Assembly: GCA_008694505.1 (NCBI GenBank)
Contig: VZDJ01000012.1
Span: 366,996-430,995, forward strand
Source: Cyanoderma ruficeps
Lineage: Eukaryota; Chordata; Aves; Passeriformes; Timaliidae
Length of the DNA: 64,000 bases
Direction of reading: 5' to 3'
Part shown: positions 39,506 to 55,800 of the stretch, in pieces
Position numbering within the stretch: position 1 is the first letter of the stretch
Layout: each line of letters begins with the position of its first letter
Notes under the pieces: model-generated
Databases searched by the model: none
What the model saw: only the letters and a program-made list of their open reading frames with translations
Told to the model about the DNA's origin: nothing
Position numbers and translations under genes: made by a program

Positions 39506-39739
39506 TCAAGTGAATCCTGCTTCACTTAGGGATCACTTGTAAAACTTCTCAGCCCCTGTCCCAAGCTATGTGTTCACACAATATCCTCAGCTGGAATGGA
39601 CCCACAAATATCAGAGTGCAACTCCTGGCCCTGCACGGACACCCCAACAATCCCACCCTGTGTCTGAGAGCATTATCTAAATGCTCCTGGAGCTCCTTCT
39701 TTCATTGTGCCCAAAACTGCACCCATGCTCGGCTGCATG

Positions 39740-39982
39740 GGGTTCCCCTGGGTCCCCAGGAGCGAGTAGGTGATCTCGTTGTAGATGAGCTCGGTGCTGT
39801 GCTCCCCACCAAATGCCCCGTCGAAGGAGAACTGCCTGGGGAGCTCCGCGGGGGCCACGGGGTTCCGCAGGGGACACCGGTCCCGCGCGCCGTCCACACC
39901 GACGATCGCCCGGATCCCAGGGCCGCCTCACGCCCGCTCAGCGGCCGCAGCGCACGGCCACCTCCACCGCCTCCGCGGCCAT
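39740..39982 (-). pseudogene. KIF17: KIF17 pseudo-exon 1 (motor N-terminus)
   Basis: The frame starts MAAEAVEVAVRC, matching the kinesin-2 N-terminus, then hits TGA at 39938-39940. A second frame gives RPLSGREAAL. A third gives DGARDRCPLRNP and RQFSFDGAF, then LIYNEITYSLL. Two single-base shifts therefore break this exon. The expected splice donor after YSLL is not obvious; the next bases read GGGGACCCAGG with no GT. Confidence 0.85.
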
Positions 39983-39997
39983 CGCCCCCCAGTCACA

Positions 39998-40185
39998 CAC
40001 CAGGGTCAGTGAGACACACGGGGGTCAGTCACGCACACTGCGGTCAGTCACACGCACCGGGGTCAGCGACACACACGGGGGTCAGTCACACACACTGCGG
40101 TCAGTCACACGCACTGGGGTCAGCGACACACACTGGGGTCAGTCACGCACACTGGCATCAGCCCCACACACCCAGTCAACCCCAC
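39998..40185. repeat. GGTCAGTCACACACAC-type minisatellite at the KIF17 pseudogene start
   Basis: About nine units of roughly 17-18 bp (GGGGTCAGTCACACACACT and variants GGTCAGCGACACACAC, GGTCAGTCACGCACACT) begin 16 bp upstream of the KIF17 pseudo-start codon. Confidence 0.88.
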
Positions 40186-40639
40186 ATATCTGGAGCAGCC
40201 CGACACACTGGAGGCAGCCTCCCCCCACAGGCCACTCCACCCATCCAGACAGCCCCACAGGCGCTCACTCGGCAGGACTGGGGGCACCGGGTACTGGGAA
40301 GAAGCTGGGGCAAGCCTAACCCTGGGGACCTGCGTCCATTGTGGGGGGAGAAAGCCCTTACCCCTCACTGGGGCCACGCAGGGGAAGGACCCCCGAGCCA
40401 GAGAGGCTGGGCGAGAATGGGAAAGTATGGAGAAAAAGAGCTGGGAGGGACGCAGGGAAAAGGGGAAGCTGGGAACAAGTCTGAGGGGGAATCAGGGCAG
40501 GTCAGGGGGGAGGAAACCTGAAGGGAGGGTTTGCGAGGGAAACCTGAAGGAAGGGAAACCCAAGGGTAAGAAGCTCTGAGGTAACTTTAGGGAGCCGAGA
40601 CACATTCAAGGGGACTGAGAAACGGAAAACCTGAGGTAA

Positions 40640-40850
40640 CCCTCCGGGCCGCAGGGTGCGCCGGGACCCCGGAGAGCCGCCGGGCGGCGGTGGCGGCTCT
40701 GCGCATGCGCGAGTGACCGCACGCGGTCGCCACAGAGACCGAGGCCGCACCTGGCGAGAGGCCCCGCCCATTATGTCACGTGACCACCTGGGCGGTGTCG
40801 CGCTTGTGCGAGGGCGCGCGCACGTGTGCAAGGAGGGGTGCTCGAGGAGA
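40640..40850 (-). promoter_or_regulatory. CpG-island-like relic promoter upstream of KIF17 pseudogene
   Basis: This segment is dense in CpG. It carries a perfect NRF1 palindrome GCGCATGCGC (40701-40710), a GC box (CCCCGCCC) and a palindromic GTCACGTGAC E-box (40775-40784). It lies about 720 bp upstream of the dead KIF17 start and about 400 bp from the SH2D5 poly(A) site. It could still initiate a non-coding transcript. Confidence 0.5.
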
Positions 40851-41200
40851 GGTGTGCAAGGCGTGGTGCATAAGGGCACAGACGTGTGCATGTGCATAGG
40901 GGCGTGAGTGATGGCACTGCTACCCAGCTGTACCCGTTCATGGCTGTGACCCTTGCGTGTGCAAGAGAGGGTGAGTGAACAGGTGGGTGTGCAGCTTCCT
41001 ATGAACACGAGTGCACTACTGTAGCAGCACATGAGGGTGCAAGAGCAGGAGCCCACATGCGTGGTGCAAGTTGTGCAAGTGTGGGAGTGCATCATACAAG
41101 CGTGCATGAGTGCAAGTTCGTGGGGTACCTGGGCCAGAGAGTGTGTGCACGTGTGTGAGCACACAGGTGTGCGGTGGGTCACGCCGTGAGTGGGTGTGAG
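40800..41200. repeat. Degenerate GTGTGCAAG-type repeat in the KIF17-SH2D5 spacer
   Basis: Words such as GTGTGCAAGG, GTGCATGTGCATAGG and GTGCATGAGTGCAAG recur irregularly with a TGCA core over about 400 bp. Confidence 0.6.
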
Positions 41201-41236
41201 CAGCCAGCAGAGCCCTGCTCCGGATGCATCAGAACC

Positions 41237-41344
41237 TTTATTGCGGGAGGTGCCAGACAGCCCAGGCAGGGGGATAAGGCAGGTGGCAGCGAGTTAAAGC
41301 TGGGGGTTGTCAGGGGACAGCCGTGCAAGAGGAGGGGGCCGGGC
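41237..41344 (-). other. SH2D5: SH2D5 3'UTR and poly(A) signal
   Basis: AATAAA on the minus strand lies at 41237-41242, only about 100 nt past the stop codon. The 3'UTR is therefore very short. Confidence 0.65.
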
Positions 41345-45670
<4,326 letters not shown>

Positions 45671-45730
45671 GGCAGCAGGGTTTGGGGGTGAAGGCTCGAT
45701 CAGGATGGGGTTAAGCAACTCCGATGCCAC

Positions 45731-48700
45731 ATCTGAGTTATCCAGAGCCCTTCAGGGTGATGGTGCTGGAGCAAGCACGGGGAACCTGGGTCCAGCCCCC
45801 AGTCACTGTCCCTGTGAGGAGGGAGGGGACAGACACAAACAGCCCTCAACTGTCTCCTGTTTCCAGCCCGCTGAGCCCTGGGGAGGTGCTGCAGTCCCTG
45901 CACGGAGCTCCCCAACTCCTGACACCAATGCAGATGTCCCCAAGTCCCCGTGGAGATGTCCCCCAGGTCCCTGCCCCAATAAAATGGTCCCAACCCCAAC
46001 ACAAGGGTTCCAGCATCCTGACCCCATGGGCAATGTGAGGGTCCCCATCTTCTGTTCCTGAGCTCCAGTCGAGGGTACCATGTCCCCACTTCAAGCAGCA
46101 TGCAGGCAGTCCCCCACGTCCTGATCCCGACGGTGATGTGAGGATCCCCAAATCCCCACCCCACACGTGATGGATACAGTGCCCACATTCCATCCCCAAA
46201 TGAAGCCCGAGCAATCCCTGCATGCCGAACATACACTGTGGACTCCAAGTGAGGTGCATGCAGTCCCACATCCCGAACACGAGCAAGGTTTTGGGATCCT
46301 CCCACATCCTCCCCCTCTCATCCTCCTTCCCACTTCCCGCCGAGACCTCCAGGGCTCTCCAGGGGTGATCCCAAAACACCAGAGCTGAGGGCCACAGTTT
46401 TGGAGGTGCTTTTTCGCACAGAGCAGCCACGGAGGAGTGCGCCGGACCCTTCTCCAGCCACCCAAAGGGGGCTTGAGCTCCACAGCCCTCGGCCGGGCTG
46501 AGACCGGCTCAACTCGTGTCACAGAGGCCCCGCTGCAGCCGCCTGGGTGCAAACGCGAGAAAGGGGGGAGGGGGTCCGGCTGCCCCAAGCGCATCCCAAT
46601 GGTGGTGGGGGCGGGGGGGGTCCCTGCGGCGCCGTGTCCCCGTCACAAGCGCAGGTTGGCCCCTCTCCTTCCCGGCACAATTTGGGGGGTCTCTCCCCTC
46701 CCCCAGCCAATCCGCGGACAGGCAGCCCCCAAGCCCCGCCCCCCTTTTCCCACGCTTCATTTCACAATGCAGCCCCCAGCCCACCGGCCACCCTGAAGGT
46801 CCCCAAGGGAGATATGCTGACCCCCAAATTTAGGTGATGTATGACACTAGGCACCAAGCATCCCCTGGGACTCCCATCCCGCTGGACCCCCCCAGCTCAC
46901 GGGCAGCTCTCGCTTGGATAGCTCCAGAGAAACGCAGGTGAAAAATTCCCGCTGCTCCGGCTCTCGGCCTCCGCCGGTTGTTTTTCCTTCGCCGGCGGCT
47001 CCTTCGGCAGCTCTGGCCGCGGCGCAGGGATGCTCGACCCGTGGGTGTCAGGCCCTCGCCGCCAGCCAGGCCCCGGCGAGCCCGAGCCCACGGAGCCCCC
47101 GCCGGGCACGGGGCAGGCAGCAAACTCCCGTTTCCTGCCTCCGATCTGCCCGCGATGAATCACCGCAATTTTCCTCCTCGGTTCTCTCCGTTTCTTGGAA
47201 GCGACGGCGAGCAGGAACGCTCGCTCGGGATTTTGGAAAACGCGGCGGCAACCGATTTTCTCTGCGTCTTTTCCCGTCTCCTCCGGCGTGCCCAGCGGAG
47301 CAGCGATTTCTAACCCTGACACGTACACACGTGGTTGCTCGCTCACCACCCCCTGCCCTGATGCTCAGACCCTTTTCACCCCAATTTCTACATTCCCTGT
47401 GGAGTTTTGCCCACTGCTGCCTGCTTTTGCTGGGGAAAAAAAAAAATGAAGAGAGGCGGCTCTGGCCTCACTGCGGAGCAACCACAGAGCCTCCCTCACA
47501 CTCTGTCCGGTTCAGCTGAAGGAAGCTGCCCTCAATCCCAGGGATGAACGAGCTTGGCTCCTGGCATGGGAAAGCAGTAGTTTGGGGAGGAGATGGGGTC
47601 TAACCCTTGGTGCTGCATCCAAAAATCCCTGTCTCGTGCCCCAGCAATCCCAAGGGTGTGAGGAAAAGGGTCCGACCGGCCGCATTCAACCCTTGGGTCA
47701 CCACCAGCACCACCCGCTTCCAGACACCTTGAGCTGCGATGGCAGAGCCACTTGATCATCAATAGTGGAGAAACCGTGGAAAAAAAGGAAAAAAAATAGG
47801 ACAGATGGGGCTGAAGAAACAACATAACGGAGCCCAGTCTGGCCAGGAAGTGGAGACTGGGGAGGAGCGAGCGGTAGAGCCAGCACAAACCCCCCAGAAG
47901 GTGTTTGCTCTGCTGGCAATGAAGACTTTCCCATTCAATGCCAGTCACTGCTCCTAGGAAGAAAGGATCACTCTTTTGGATAAAATACAACCAACCCTGT
48001 GACTTCTTTTTGGCTTGGTGCGCAGAGATCACTTCAAACCACAGCCAGAGTATGGTGATGACCAAGGTTTTGGCACAATTCTTAATTCAAGGTGCTCTTG
48101 CTTGGATGTGAGAAATCTGTGTCATCCAGAGCAGTGTTTCAACAAACACACATGAGATTCTTGGTCTGGGGATGCCATTGGGAAGAGGGAGGTTGAAAAA
48201 TGCCCAGCACCTGCGTGAAGACTCCTTCTCCCCATAAATACGCCAGCACTTAGAAGTTTCTCCAATTCATCTCACCACAATGCCAACAAACCCCTCGGCT
48301 TCAGTACAAGCCATTAACTAATGTTTCTAATTGCTTTATATCCCATGTGGATCACTCTTTGATCACAGCTTTCACTCTGTTTCCCATCAACTGTGATTTT
48401 CAACCTCGTCTTTTTAACCTTCTTACAGGGTTGGGAACAATTTAGGCCATTTCTATAGGAATTTTTCAACTCCCAGTTAGAGGTGGCACACTGAGACAGC
48501 AGCTGAAAAGAATAAATTCAATGAAGCTGTTTTTTCCCTTTCGGTGTAATTCCCCTCCTCACATCTCTTTGCAGCAGCAGGTTGGAGACCGTTGGGTCCC
48601 ACTGGCACCACTGCTCCAGGCACAGCAGAGTGGGGACATGGCGAGAAGTGCTCCAAAGGCAGGTGCTGCTCTGTTGAGCAGGGCGGGGGGAGATGGTTTC

Positions 48701-48984
48701 AGCCGGGTATTTTTGTCCTCAGTGATCACTGACAAGGGGAGAAGAGGGCCAGCAAGAGGTTCCAACAGAGCTTTTCTTCTCACTCACCTTTGTCTCCAGA
48801 GAAACCAGGGAAGAAAAAGGTCAGAAGCTAGTCGAGCTACAGAGCTTGGCAGTATCTCAGGCTACATCTCCCGCTGGCTTTGAACAAAGATCGGCTTCTG
48901 CAGCAATCCGTGGTGACTGTATTTCCTTCTCTCTACCTTTCCAGGAGGAGAAGCTGGGGCAAGGAGAGAACGGACACAGAAGGC
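45731..48984. other. SH2D5-HP1BP3 spacer with presumed SH2D5 upstream region
   Basis: Segment 45850-46260 is a degenerate repeat of ATCCTGACCCCATGGGCAAT type. Segment 46900-47320 is CpG-rich and resembles a promoter or 5'UTR, presumably for SH2D5, with no clear ATG or donor pairing to exon 1. Segment 47320-48984 has no recognised gene or named repeat. Confidence 0.5.
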
Positions 48985-49836
48985 AGGCCTGGAATCTAGT
49001 TTCATTTTATTTTAGCAAACCGCATGTTCTTCACTTATCAACATCTCTACACTAGCAATTGTATAATTTTCCAACTTCTCTTTAAAAAAGGGTAAATAAG
49101 AGGTGACAAACTCAGGCTTTTCATCTCTTAAAAAATTTGAAAGTTGGATTCAAGAAGACTTTGATATGTTTTGGTTTTAAGGTAACAGATGTGATGTGGA
49201 AACACTAATTCAAATCACCCGCCTAACCGAGAGTTGCCCCTTTTGAAGCCCCTCTGGCACCAGACCCTCAGGAAACGCTCAGGATCCGACTCAGCAGCCA
49301 CCCCTGGGCCTGTGGCTGAGGAAAGCAGCACCTCGGGGCTCAGTGCAAGTACTGTATGTACATGGCTCCCTCACGGAAGCGCCAAGGACCTCGGCATGCA
49401 GGGATCTAGAAAGGACTCCTCTGCCATGGCACCTTCTCATTAAAGAATCACATTCCCCCGATCATCCTGTTCCTGCTGTCTAAAGATACAAAGATCTTCT
49501 TTGAAGAATTGTTTTAAAAGCCAACCCTCCCCCCTCAAAACCCACATGGAACACCATAAATGTACAGATTAGAGACATCCTAGAAAAGTCCTAAAATTAT
49601 TGCAGAAAGTAAAGATGACTCGTTCCAGGGGAGAGGCAGGCACGAGGCACAGCATCGAGATCTAACGAATGCTTGGGTTGGTTTGATTTAGTTTTCAGCT
49701 TTTCCGCATCATTCAAGAAAAAAAAATTAAAAAATTAAAGAAGTGTTTAAGCATCAGAACTAAAATACAAATGCACATTGACTTATAAAACAAAACTGTG
49801 GATTTGACCATGGGATTCCCTGACACTGGAAACATT
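48985..49836 (-). other. HP1BP3: HP1BP3 3'UTR
   Basis: This is the untranslated tail after the HP1BP3 stop. It is AT-rich, with a minus-strand AATAAA at 49006-49011 as the most likely terminal poly(A) signal. Further transcript beyond this point cannot be excluded. Confidence 0.55.
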
Positions 49837-52800
49837 TTACTTTTTTGCCCGGAGCGATTTCCTCATGGTGGATTTGCCCTTGGCAGAGGGTTTCACTTCT
49901 TTCCTCCCACTGGCTGCTGGTTTCTTGGAAGAGCTGCCACCCGACGCTTTCTTGATGGCTGGGGCTGCTGGTTTGGCTTTTTTAGCAGGGGTTTTGACCT
50001 TGGGAGGAGGCTTTGCTTTGCCCCGGCGGGCGGTGGGGGTTTTCCTTGGCTTGGGTTTGGACTCTCTTCGCTTCATCGGAGGGGCCCTGCTCCGGGATTT
50101 GGGGGGTGGTCTCTTCTGCATCCTGTCAGGAAGAGACAGCACAGGAACTCAGGGGAGGCACAAACGGTACCCAGAACAGAGCTGCTGTCAGCAATTTGCA
50201 TAAATGAAGCACATCTTGGCATCCGTGTCCTTTGCCAGCACATTCCATGAGCTAAATCCCGAAGAGCCAGAGCTCCTCTGGTATCTCTACACTGAACACT
50301 TCCAATCGCCACAGAGCTGCCAGCAGAGGCTTCCAACCCCTTTGTTAGGCAAATAAACATATAAATAATGACAGTGAATCAGTCAGCTGTCAGAACAATT
50401 GAGCCCTAGGCATTGTCTCTCCTCTCTAAATGGGATTTTATTACTTAAAAAACAACACTCATATTAAGTCCAAATTTGGAGTGAGGTAGGTCTCATATCT
50501 GGCTACAGTGCTGCAAGAAGGGAAGAATTTTTTTAAGAAAGCAATAAATACCATTTATTTAAAGTTTCATGTGAAAGTTTCTAAAGCAGGAGGCCTAAGG
50601 CAACACAAAGAATAAACACAGGTTCTCTCATCTATAGGAGAAGAGAAGAAGGAAATTACGGAATGGGGGAGGTCAGTATCTCTGGAATAAGGAATAATTA
50701 GAAACTTCTGCAAACACCTGTGAGCAACAGCCCTGTGGACAGGTGACCACACGCAGAGACACACCTGAACACTCTACAGCTGTGACAGACACTTATTTCA
50801 TCCAAAGGAGCCCACTCATCTCTCATGCTGCCATACCTCTTCTTTGGTGGTGGCTCTTCCTCCTCAGATTCTTCCTCTTCAGATTCTTCTTCCTCCTCGG
50901 ATTCCTCCTCTTCTTCCTCATCAGATTCCTCAGAATCCTCATCCTGCTGCTTCTCTGGATAGAGCACATCTGGGCTACAAGAGGGGTCTGGTCAGAGCGT
51001 GATTTGCTTCTAAGGATACAACTCCAGGGTAGGCAAGCCCTGGGTAGTCCTGGCTCTCCTCTGGCACTGCAGCTTCCCCCTAAGGTTACAGCTTTAGCCT
51101 AATCCAGAAATACCCCCAGAAATTCTGTGATTGCTGCTGTCCCAAACCAAGGTCATTTAGTCTCTGCAATGGCAGCCTGGGAATGCCTACAGGCCTAAGC
51201 TGTACCTTCTCCATTTCTATCCCTTGTTGCTCCTTCCCTGTCAACCCAGGAAGAGAAACAACAAAGGAGCAGGATCACACTCCAGCAGCTAAGCATGGCT
51301 GAAACTATGGGGACTCACGTGTGCAATAGAGGGAGCTGGGGAGCAGGCACCTCAATGACTGTGCTGCCATTTGGCTCTTTCTGGGACACCAAGGCCTCAT
51401 CCCTGGGCTCCACACAGCCCAACACAATATCAGCTCACAGCAGCAGAAGAAAGGCTGGTTTGGACGCAGAGCAGCTAATCTAGGTCATCCTCCCTCCTCC
51501 CACCTCTCCTCCCTTAAGGAAGGAACAGCTGGATCCTGCTCCTTAGGAGCACCCTGGCATGGAGAACCCACCCCACTCCCTGCCCAGGTGAATTTGTTTT
51601 AGCACAGAACACGTAAATAGCCCAGCCTGCAACAAAAGCAGCACAACAGACTACCTGAGAATACCAAGCCCAGTATTTCTGCTGCCCTTAAAAAGCTTCT
51701 CTTGCTAATGAAGTCAGCTTTCTGTTCACCCAAGTAATGCCATTATCCAGAGGATGGGTGACAATGTGACAGTTCACCAGTGATTAAACCCTCCATAACC
51801 TCTCTGTAAATAGGAGGTTGGCTCATGAACTTCAGCTCTGATACCTGAGCTATGCAAAACTCCTGAACATCATTTTACAGACAAGCTCTTTACCTGGGAT
51901 AATAAGGGAAGCAAAGCTGAAAGGTTCCACTGAAGCCCTTCCCAGAAATTTGCTCCATCCAGCCATTCTTCTCACATTTCTGCAGGGTTCTCTTCAGTAG
52001 ATGCACTGTGAAAAAAAAAAATCAGAGAAAGGTTGTGTTACTATCTTTATCCTCTTGTCTGATCTTACTCTCTGCCGTGCCCTCTGAAATCAGAGCTGGA
52101 GTCAGGATGGGAAATCCTCTCAGTCAATTTTCGAGCAAGATACAAGCTATTGTTCCTGAGCACCTGGCAAGAGTGGCTTTAAACTCTCCAAAGGAAGGAG
52201 TTGAGAACAGTGCATGTTTCTGATGTCCTGGTCATAGGATGCTCCTTCATAAATCATTTGACAGCACCGTGTAACTAACTACCTCTGTCCAAATTTAACT
52301 GAGGTCTCAGACTGTCCTCTAAAGTGTGTTTTAAAACAAGCCTTTTACCCTGGCTTTGATCTCCTCATGTTATAAATGTTGTATGTGCTGCATCTTTCCC
52401 CATACTGTGGTTTGCTTTTTGTTTTGTTTTTTAAAGGGTAAAATATTTGGTCTAGAAAATACAACAACTGAACTTTTTGTTCCAGACTTTTATTCTAGCC
52501 ATTCCATTGTGTACTGTGTAAGAATTGAAACTCAAACTGTGCAAGTACAGAGGATCTTTGTCTCTGGCAAAGAACTTGGGTTGTTTAGTCAGTTCAGAAC
52601 CATTTTCAGCTTGAATTAGAGGGGCCATTTACATATTGAGTTCCCAGGGAAAAAACAAGGTTTGCTCTCAAGCATATTCCGAAGTTTTTATAACCACAAG
52701 GCCGGTTTTACTCTGGGTGTCAAAGGTCAATCACAGCACGTAAAGGATTTGACTCCAGTCAAGTCCAGTTCTGCGATGAGGCAAAAACTGGGGAGGAGAG

Positions 52801-55800
52801 CAGAACTCTGGCACTGCAGTATGTACCCGCCTGCTTTTCACATCTCACCACATCTTCCTCCAGTTGCTCTCAGAACAAAACAGACATCATCAGAATTACT
52901 TTTATGTAATGGAAGGAGAAAGAAAACAACAGATTGCAAGTTGAGATTTCCTTATTGGCCTTGCAGGAGTGACAAGCACTGGAGGATGGCTCAACACAGG
53001 CCCTAAAGGACCAGGGACATTTCCAGCGGTCCTGAAAATAAACCATGTGAGGGCTTAGGAAGCCTGGAACCTCTTTTCCCTGCCCTGAGATTAAGAAGTC
53101 ACACTCAACATCAATTTCTAATTGGCAGAAGGCCTGGGGGCAGGCCTTCTTCAGTCCTGGAACCTGTGCTGTGTGTCAGTAACCCTGCACCAAACAGCTG
53201 TGCTGATGCTGTGCTCCAGGTGAAGACTATGGGATCAGCAATTTCCTCTCTGCTCCTGAGGAATGGCACCAGCTCAGCGACACCCCAGGAACAAACTGAT
53301 CTATGTCCAGGTTTGAGCAGAGACCACTGGGAGCTCAGCCTGTCTCAAATGACCTCCAGCACCAACCAACTGCATCAGGGCTCAGCCCAAATAACCCAAA
53401 TAAGCCATCAGAAGATCTGCTTGAAAGCCTCTGCCCAGGCAAAAGTCAAACCAGACATTAGTGTCACTCCTGGGAACAAAGACATGCCAAATCTCCCTTC
53501 CAAATAAAATACTGTTGGCTTTTCTCTTTATTTGTTTGACCTTTTAAAAATCAGATGCAAAGCAGGGCCTCAAACAAATCAGTAAGAAGGGTGCTCGTGA
53601 ATGATTTTAGAAAGTTAAACTACACAAGTTCTCTAAACAAAAAGCAATAGGAGTTGTATTGATGCCAAACTGTTCCTTTCAAAGCAGAAAGAGATGAAAT
53701 CAACTTGGTGATTTAAGAACAATAAAGTACTTAAATACTATTCCCCCTTCCTGGCTATAGACAAGAGAATCATGCATTCTGTCTCAGGAACTGGCCTTTG
53801 CCCGGCTTGAAAGGGACTCATGGGAATTAAAACCACAGAGCATCTCTGCAGCACAAAGAGCTGAGCTCCCTGCAAGCTCAACAGAGCAGTTTAAAGGTGC
53901 TGCACAGGCACATCTGCAGCTGCAGGACTCTCTCAGCATGCAGAATAGAAGCGGTACACGAATCAGTACTTTACCCTGGAAGTTGGAGTTGGTCCCTGGG
54001 TAATTTTCCAGGATATACTTCTTCAGCGCTGTGGTGGAGCAGGTCTTCGGTTCGTTCATGGCCGCAATAGCAGACAGGATGGCATCTTCCATCAGAGTCC
54101 CACCCAGCAGGGGCTTCTCCCCTGATTTCTTCAGCTATTTTCCAAGGAGGAAGAGAAAAGCATCAAGACAAAATTCTCCCAAACCAGGTCAGGACAAGCT
54201 CCTCTGCACCAGGTGGGTCGGCGCTCCTGCATTAGCACAGATACGTTTAATATTAAAACACTGCACAGGGAACGCTGCTCCCCCAGTTGTAGGTGGGAGG
54301 GCAGGCCTAGTCAGTCAGCTGGCCTGGGGGACTCTATCAGCAACACCTCACCCCAGCCCCCAAATACACTGCAAGGATGTGGCAGTCTATAGGGCCTATT
54401 GCTCAGGGGAGGAAAGAAAGCAAAATAAATCATATCTTCCTCCATCCCACGGACCAAATGTACCCAAGAGACTTCCGTGGCACACACATGAGTAAAAGAT
54501 GTCGCAGGCATCTGGGGTACCTGCTGCACTTCCAGTGAGGGATGGAAAGGAAAATTTACCCCACCAGCTCCCTACTGTGCTGGTGAGTCAGAGCTGAGCA
54601 GTGCATGCAGCACAATCAGCAAGGGAAGAGGGGTTTGCTCCTGAAACGGAGACCAACAGAAGAACAAGAGTCCTACTGCTTCATAGCTGGACAAGCGCTG
54701 AGCATGCCAGGCTGCTGAAGAAAGGGCTACCCAGTGAAACCAGGGGACAGGGTGCAGTAACTGACATCCAAGGCTTGTGATCAACAAAGATGAATCCAGT
54801 CTCTGACCTGGAATGTCCCAGATGCTCCCTTCCCTGTGATCTGCTCTAACTGGCCCTTCTCTACAGCTCTCTGCAGGGCGTTCTTCAGCAGCTGGGGTCT
54901 GAAACACAGGAGGAGAAAGCTTTACTGACACACAGTGACAGCTCCAAAAACAAACAGAGAAACAGCGCTTTGTAGCATGTGAGCAGAGCAGCACTTAGAG
55001 TGTCTGCCTACATGCAGACACTGTAAATGGAGACCTGTCAGCGAGGCTCGTTGCCCGGGCAGAACACGGCACCACGCTGGGAGCTGAGCAGCAGTGCAGG
55101 CCCAGTGTCAAGGCACTGCCAGCAGCTCCGGGCATGTGGCTCTGGCAAGGATCCAGGGCCAAATGTGTTTGAGCAGCATATTTGGACGTGGTGGGCACTC
55201 AGCTCACAGGCAAACAAGGAGCCAACAAAACCCTGTTAGAGGTGACATGCAGGGTTTTCCTAGTTTTGCTTCCCAAGCCTCAACTCGCTCCGTACAGGTC
55301 AGCTTGAAGACTACTGTACAGATGTGCTGGCTAAAGCATCCAGATCCAAGGGGGATGAGACCCCAAGGAGAGCCTTCACATCCAGGCAGTAATGGCTGTG
55401 GCTGTGGTTAAGGTGTGCAGAGCAGTGCTGCTGGGGGTGTCAGGAAGAAAGATGGGATGTCGAGACATGCAGGAAAAGGCACAGCTTTTCCTCAAGCTTT
55501 CCCACAGGCCCCACAACTTGGAGCAGCACCTGGCTTAAGTACCACATTGAATCATCGTGAAGCGAGACAGAACCAGAGGAAGGCTGACTTTCCCAATCCT
55601 CTGCTTGCTAAAGCAACTCCAGCACTTACCTTATATCTACTTTGAGTTTGGGGTAATACTGAGACACGTATTTCTTGATCAGGCTGTAAGAAGCTTCCTT
55701 GGGCTCACACAGGCGGGTGAAGGCCAGAGGCAGGACATCCTCCAGCTTCACCTGCTGCTCTGTGCTTGGAGCCGAAGTGCTTTTCTGAAACACACAGATT

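Larger units (their letters stand above)
16360..39982 (-). pseudogene. KIF17: KIF17 unitary pseudogene (kinesin-2 family motor), broken in place
   Basis: KIF17 is a homodimeric kinesin-2 motor for dendritic and ciliary cargo. The locus keeps recognisable exons in correct order with introns, between DDOST and SH2D5 as in mammals, so it is not a retrocopy. Lesions seen directly: in coding exon 1, two frameshifts and a stop at codon 15 (39938-39940); loss of a GT donor after exon 2; in exon 4, a TAG at 35314-35316 with two codons missing inside the SSRSH switch I motif; in exon 5, TGA at 24203-24205, a frameshift near 23975 and TGA at 23889-23891, plus Asp to Ala in the switch II DLAGSE motif; in the stalk, TAG at 21976-21978; in the tail, TGA at 17037-17039 and 16373-16375 and a frameshift. 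The P-loop GQTGSGKS is still intact. An ERV and a 306-bp duplication interrupt the intron between exons 4 and 5. No functional motor could be translated. Confidence 0.9.

Noticed and set aside
16360..39982. KIF17 as a functional gene with sequencing errors
   Set aside because: Lesions occur in nearly every conserved exon and hit catalytic motifs, whereas four neighbouring genes have none.
16360..39982. KIF17 as a processed retropseudogene
   Set aside because: Exons are separated by introns with recognisable splice sites and lie in conserved gene order.
39998..40185. CRISPR-like direct repeats
   Set aside because: The units are adjacent with no unique spacers, and the context is vertebrate. 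This is a minisatellite.
39568..40521. 317-codon plus-strand open frame
   Set aside because: It runs antisense through KIF17 pseudo-exon 1 and the minisatellite. Its HTGVSHTHCGQSHA-like repetition is only the tandem repeat translated.
46897..47349. 150-codon minus-strand ORF in the SH2D5 upstream region
   Set aside because: It is CpG-rich composition with no domain and no splice link to SH2D5 exon 1. It is treated as possible promoter or 5'UTR only.
50743..51102. Plus-strand ORF rich in Phe/Leu, membrane-protein-like
   Set aside because: It is antisense to the Glu-rich acidic exon of HP1BP3, and GAA/GAG codons read backward as Phe/Leu.
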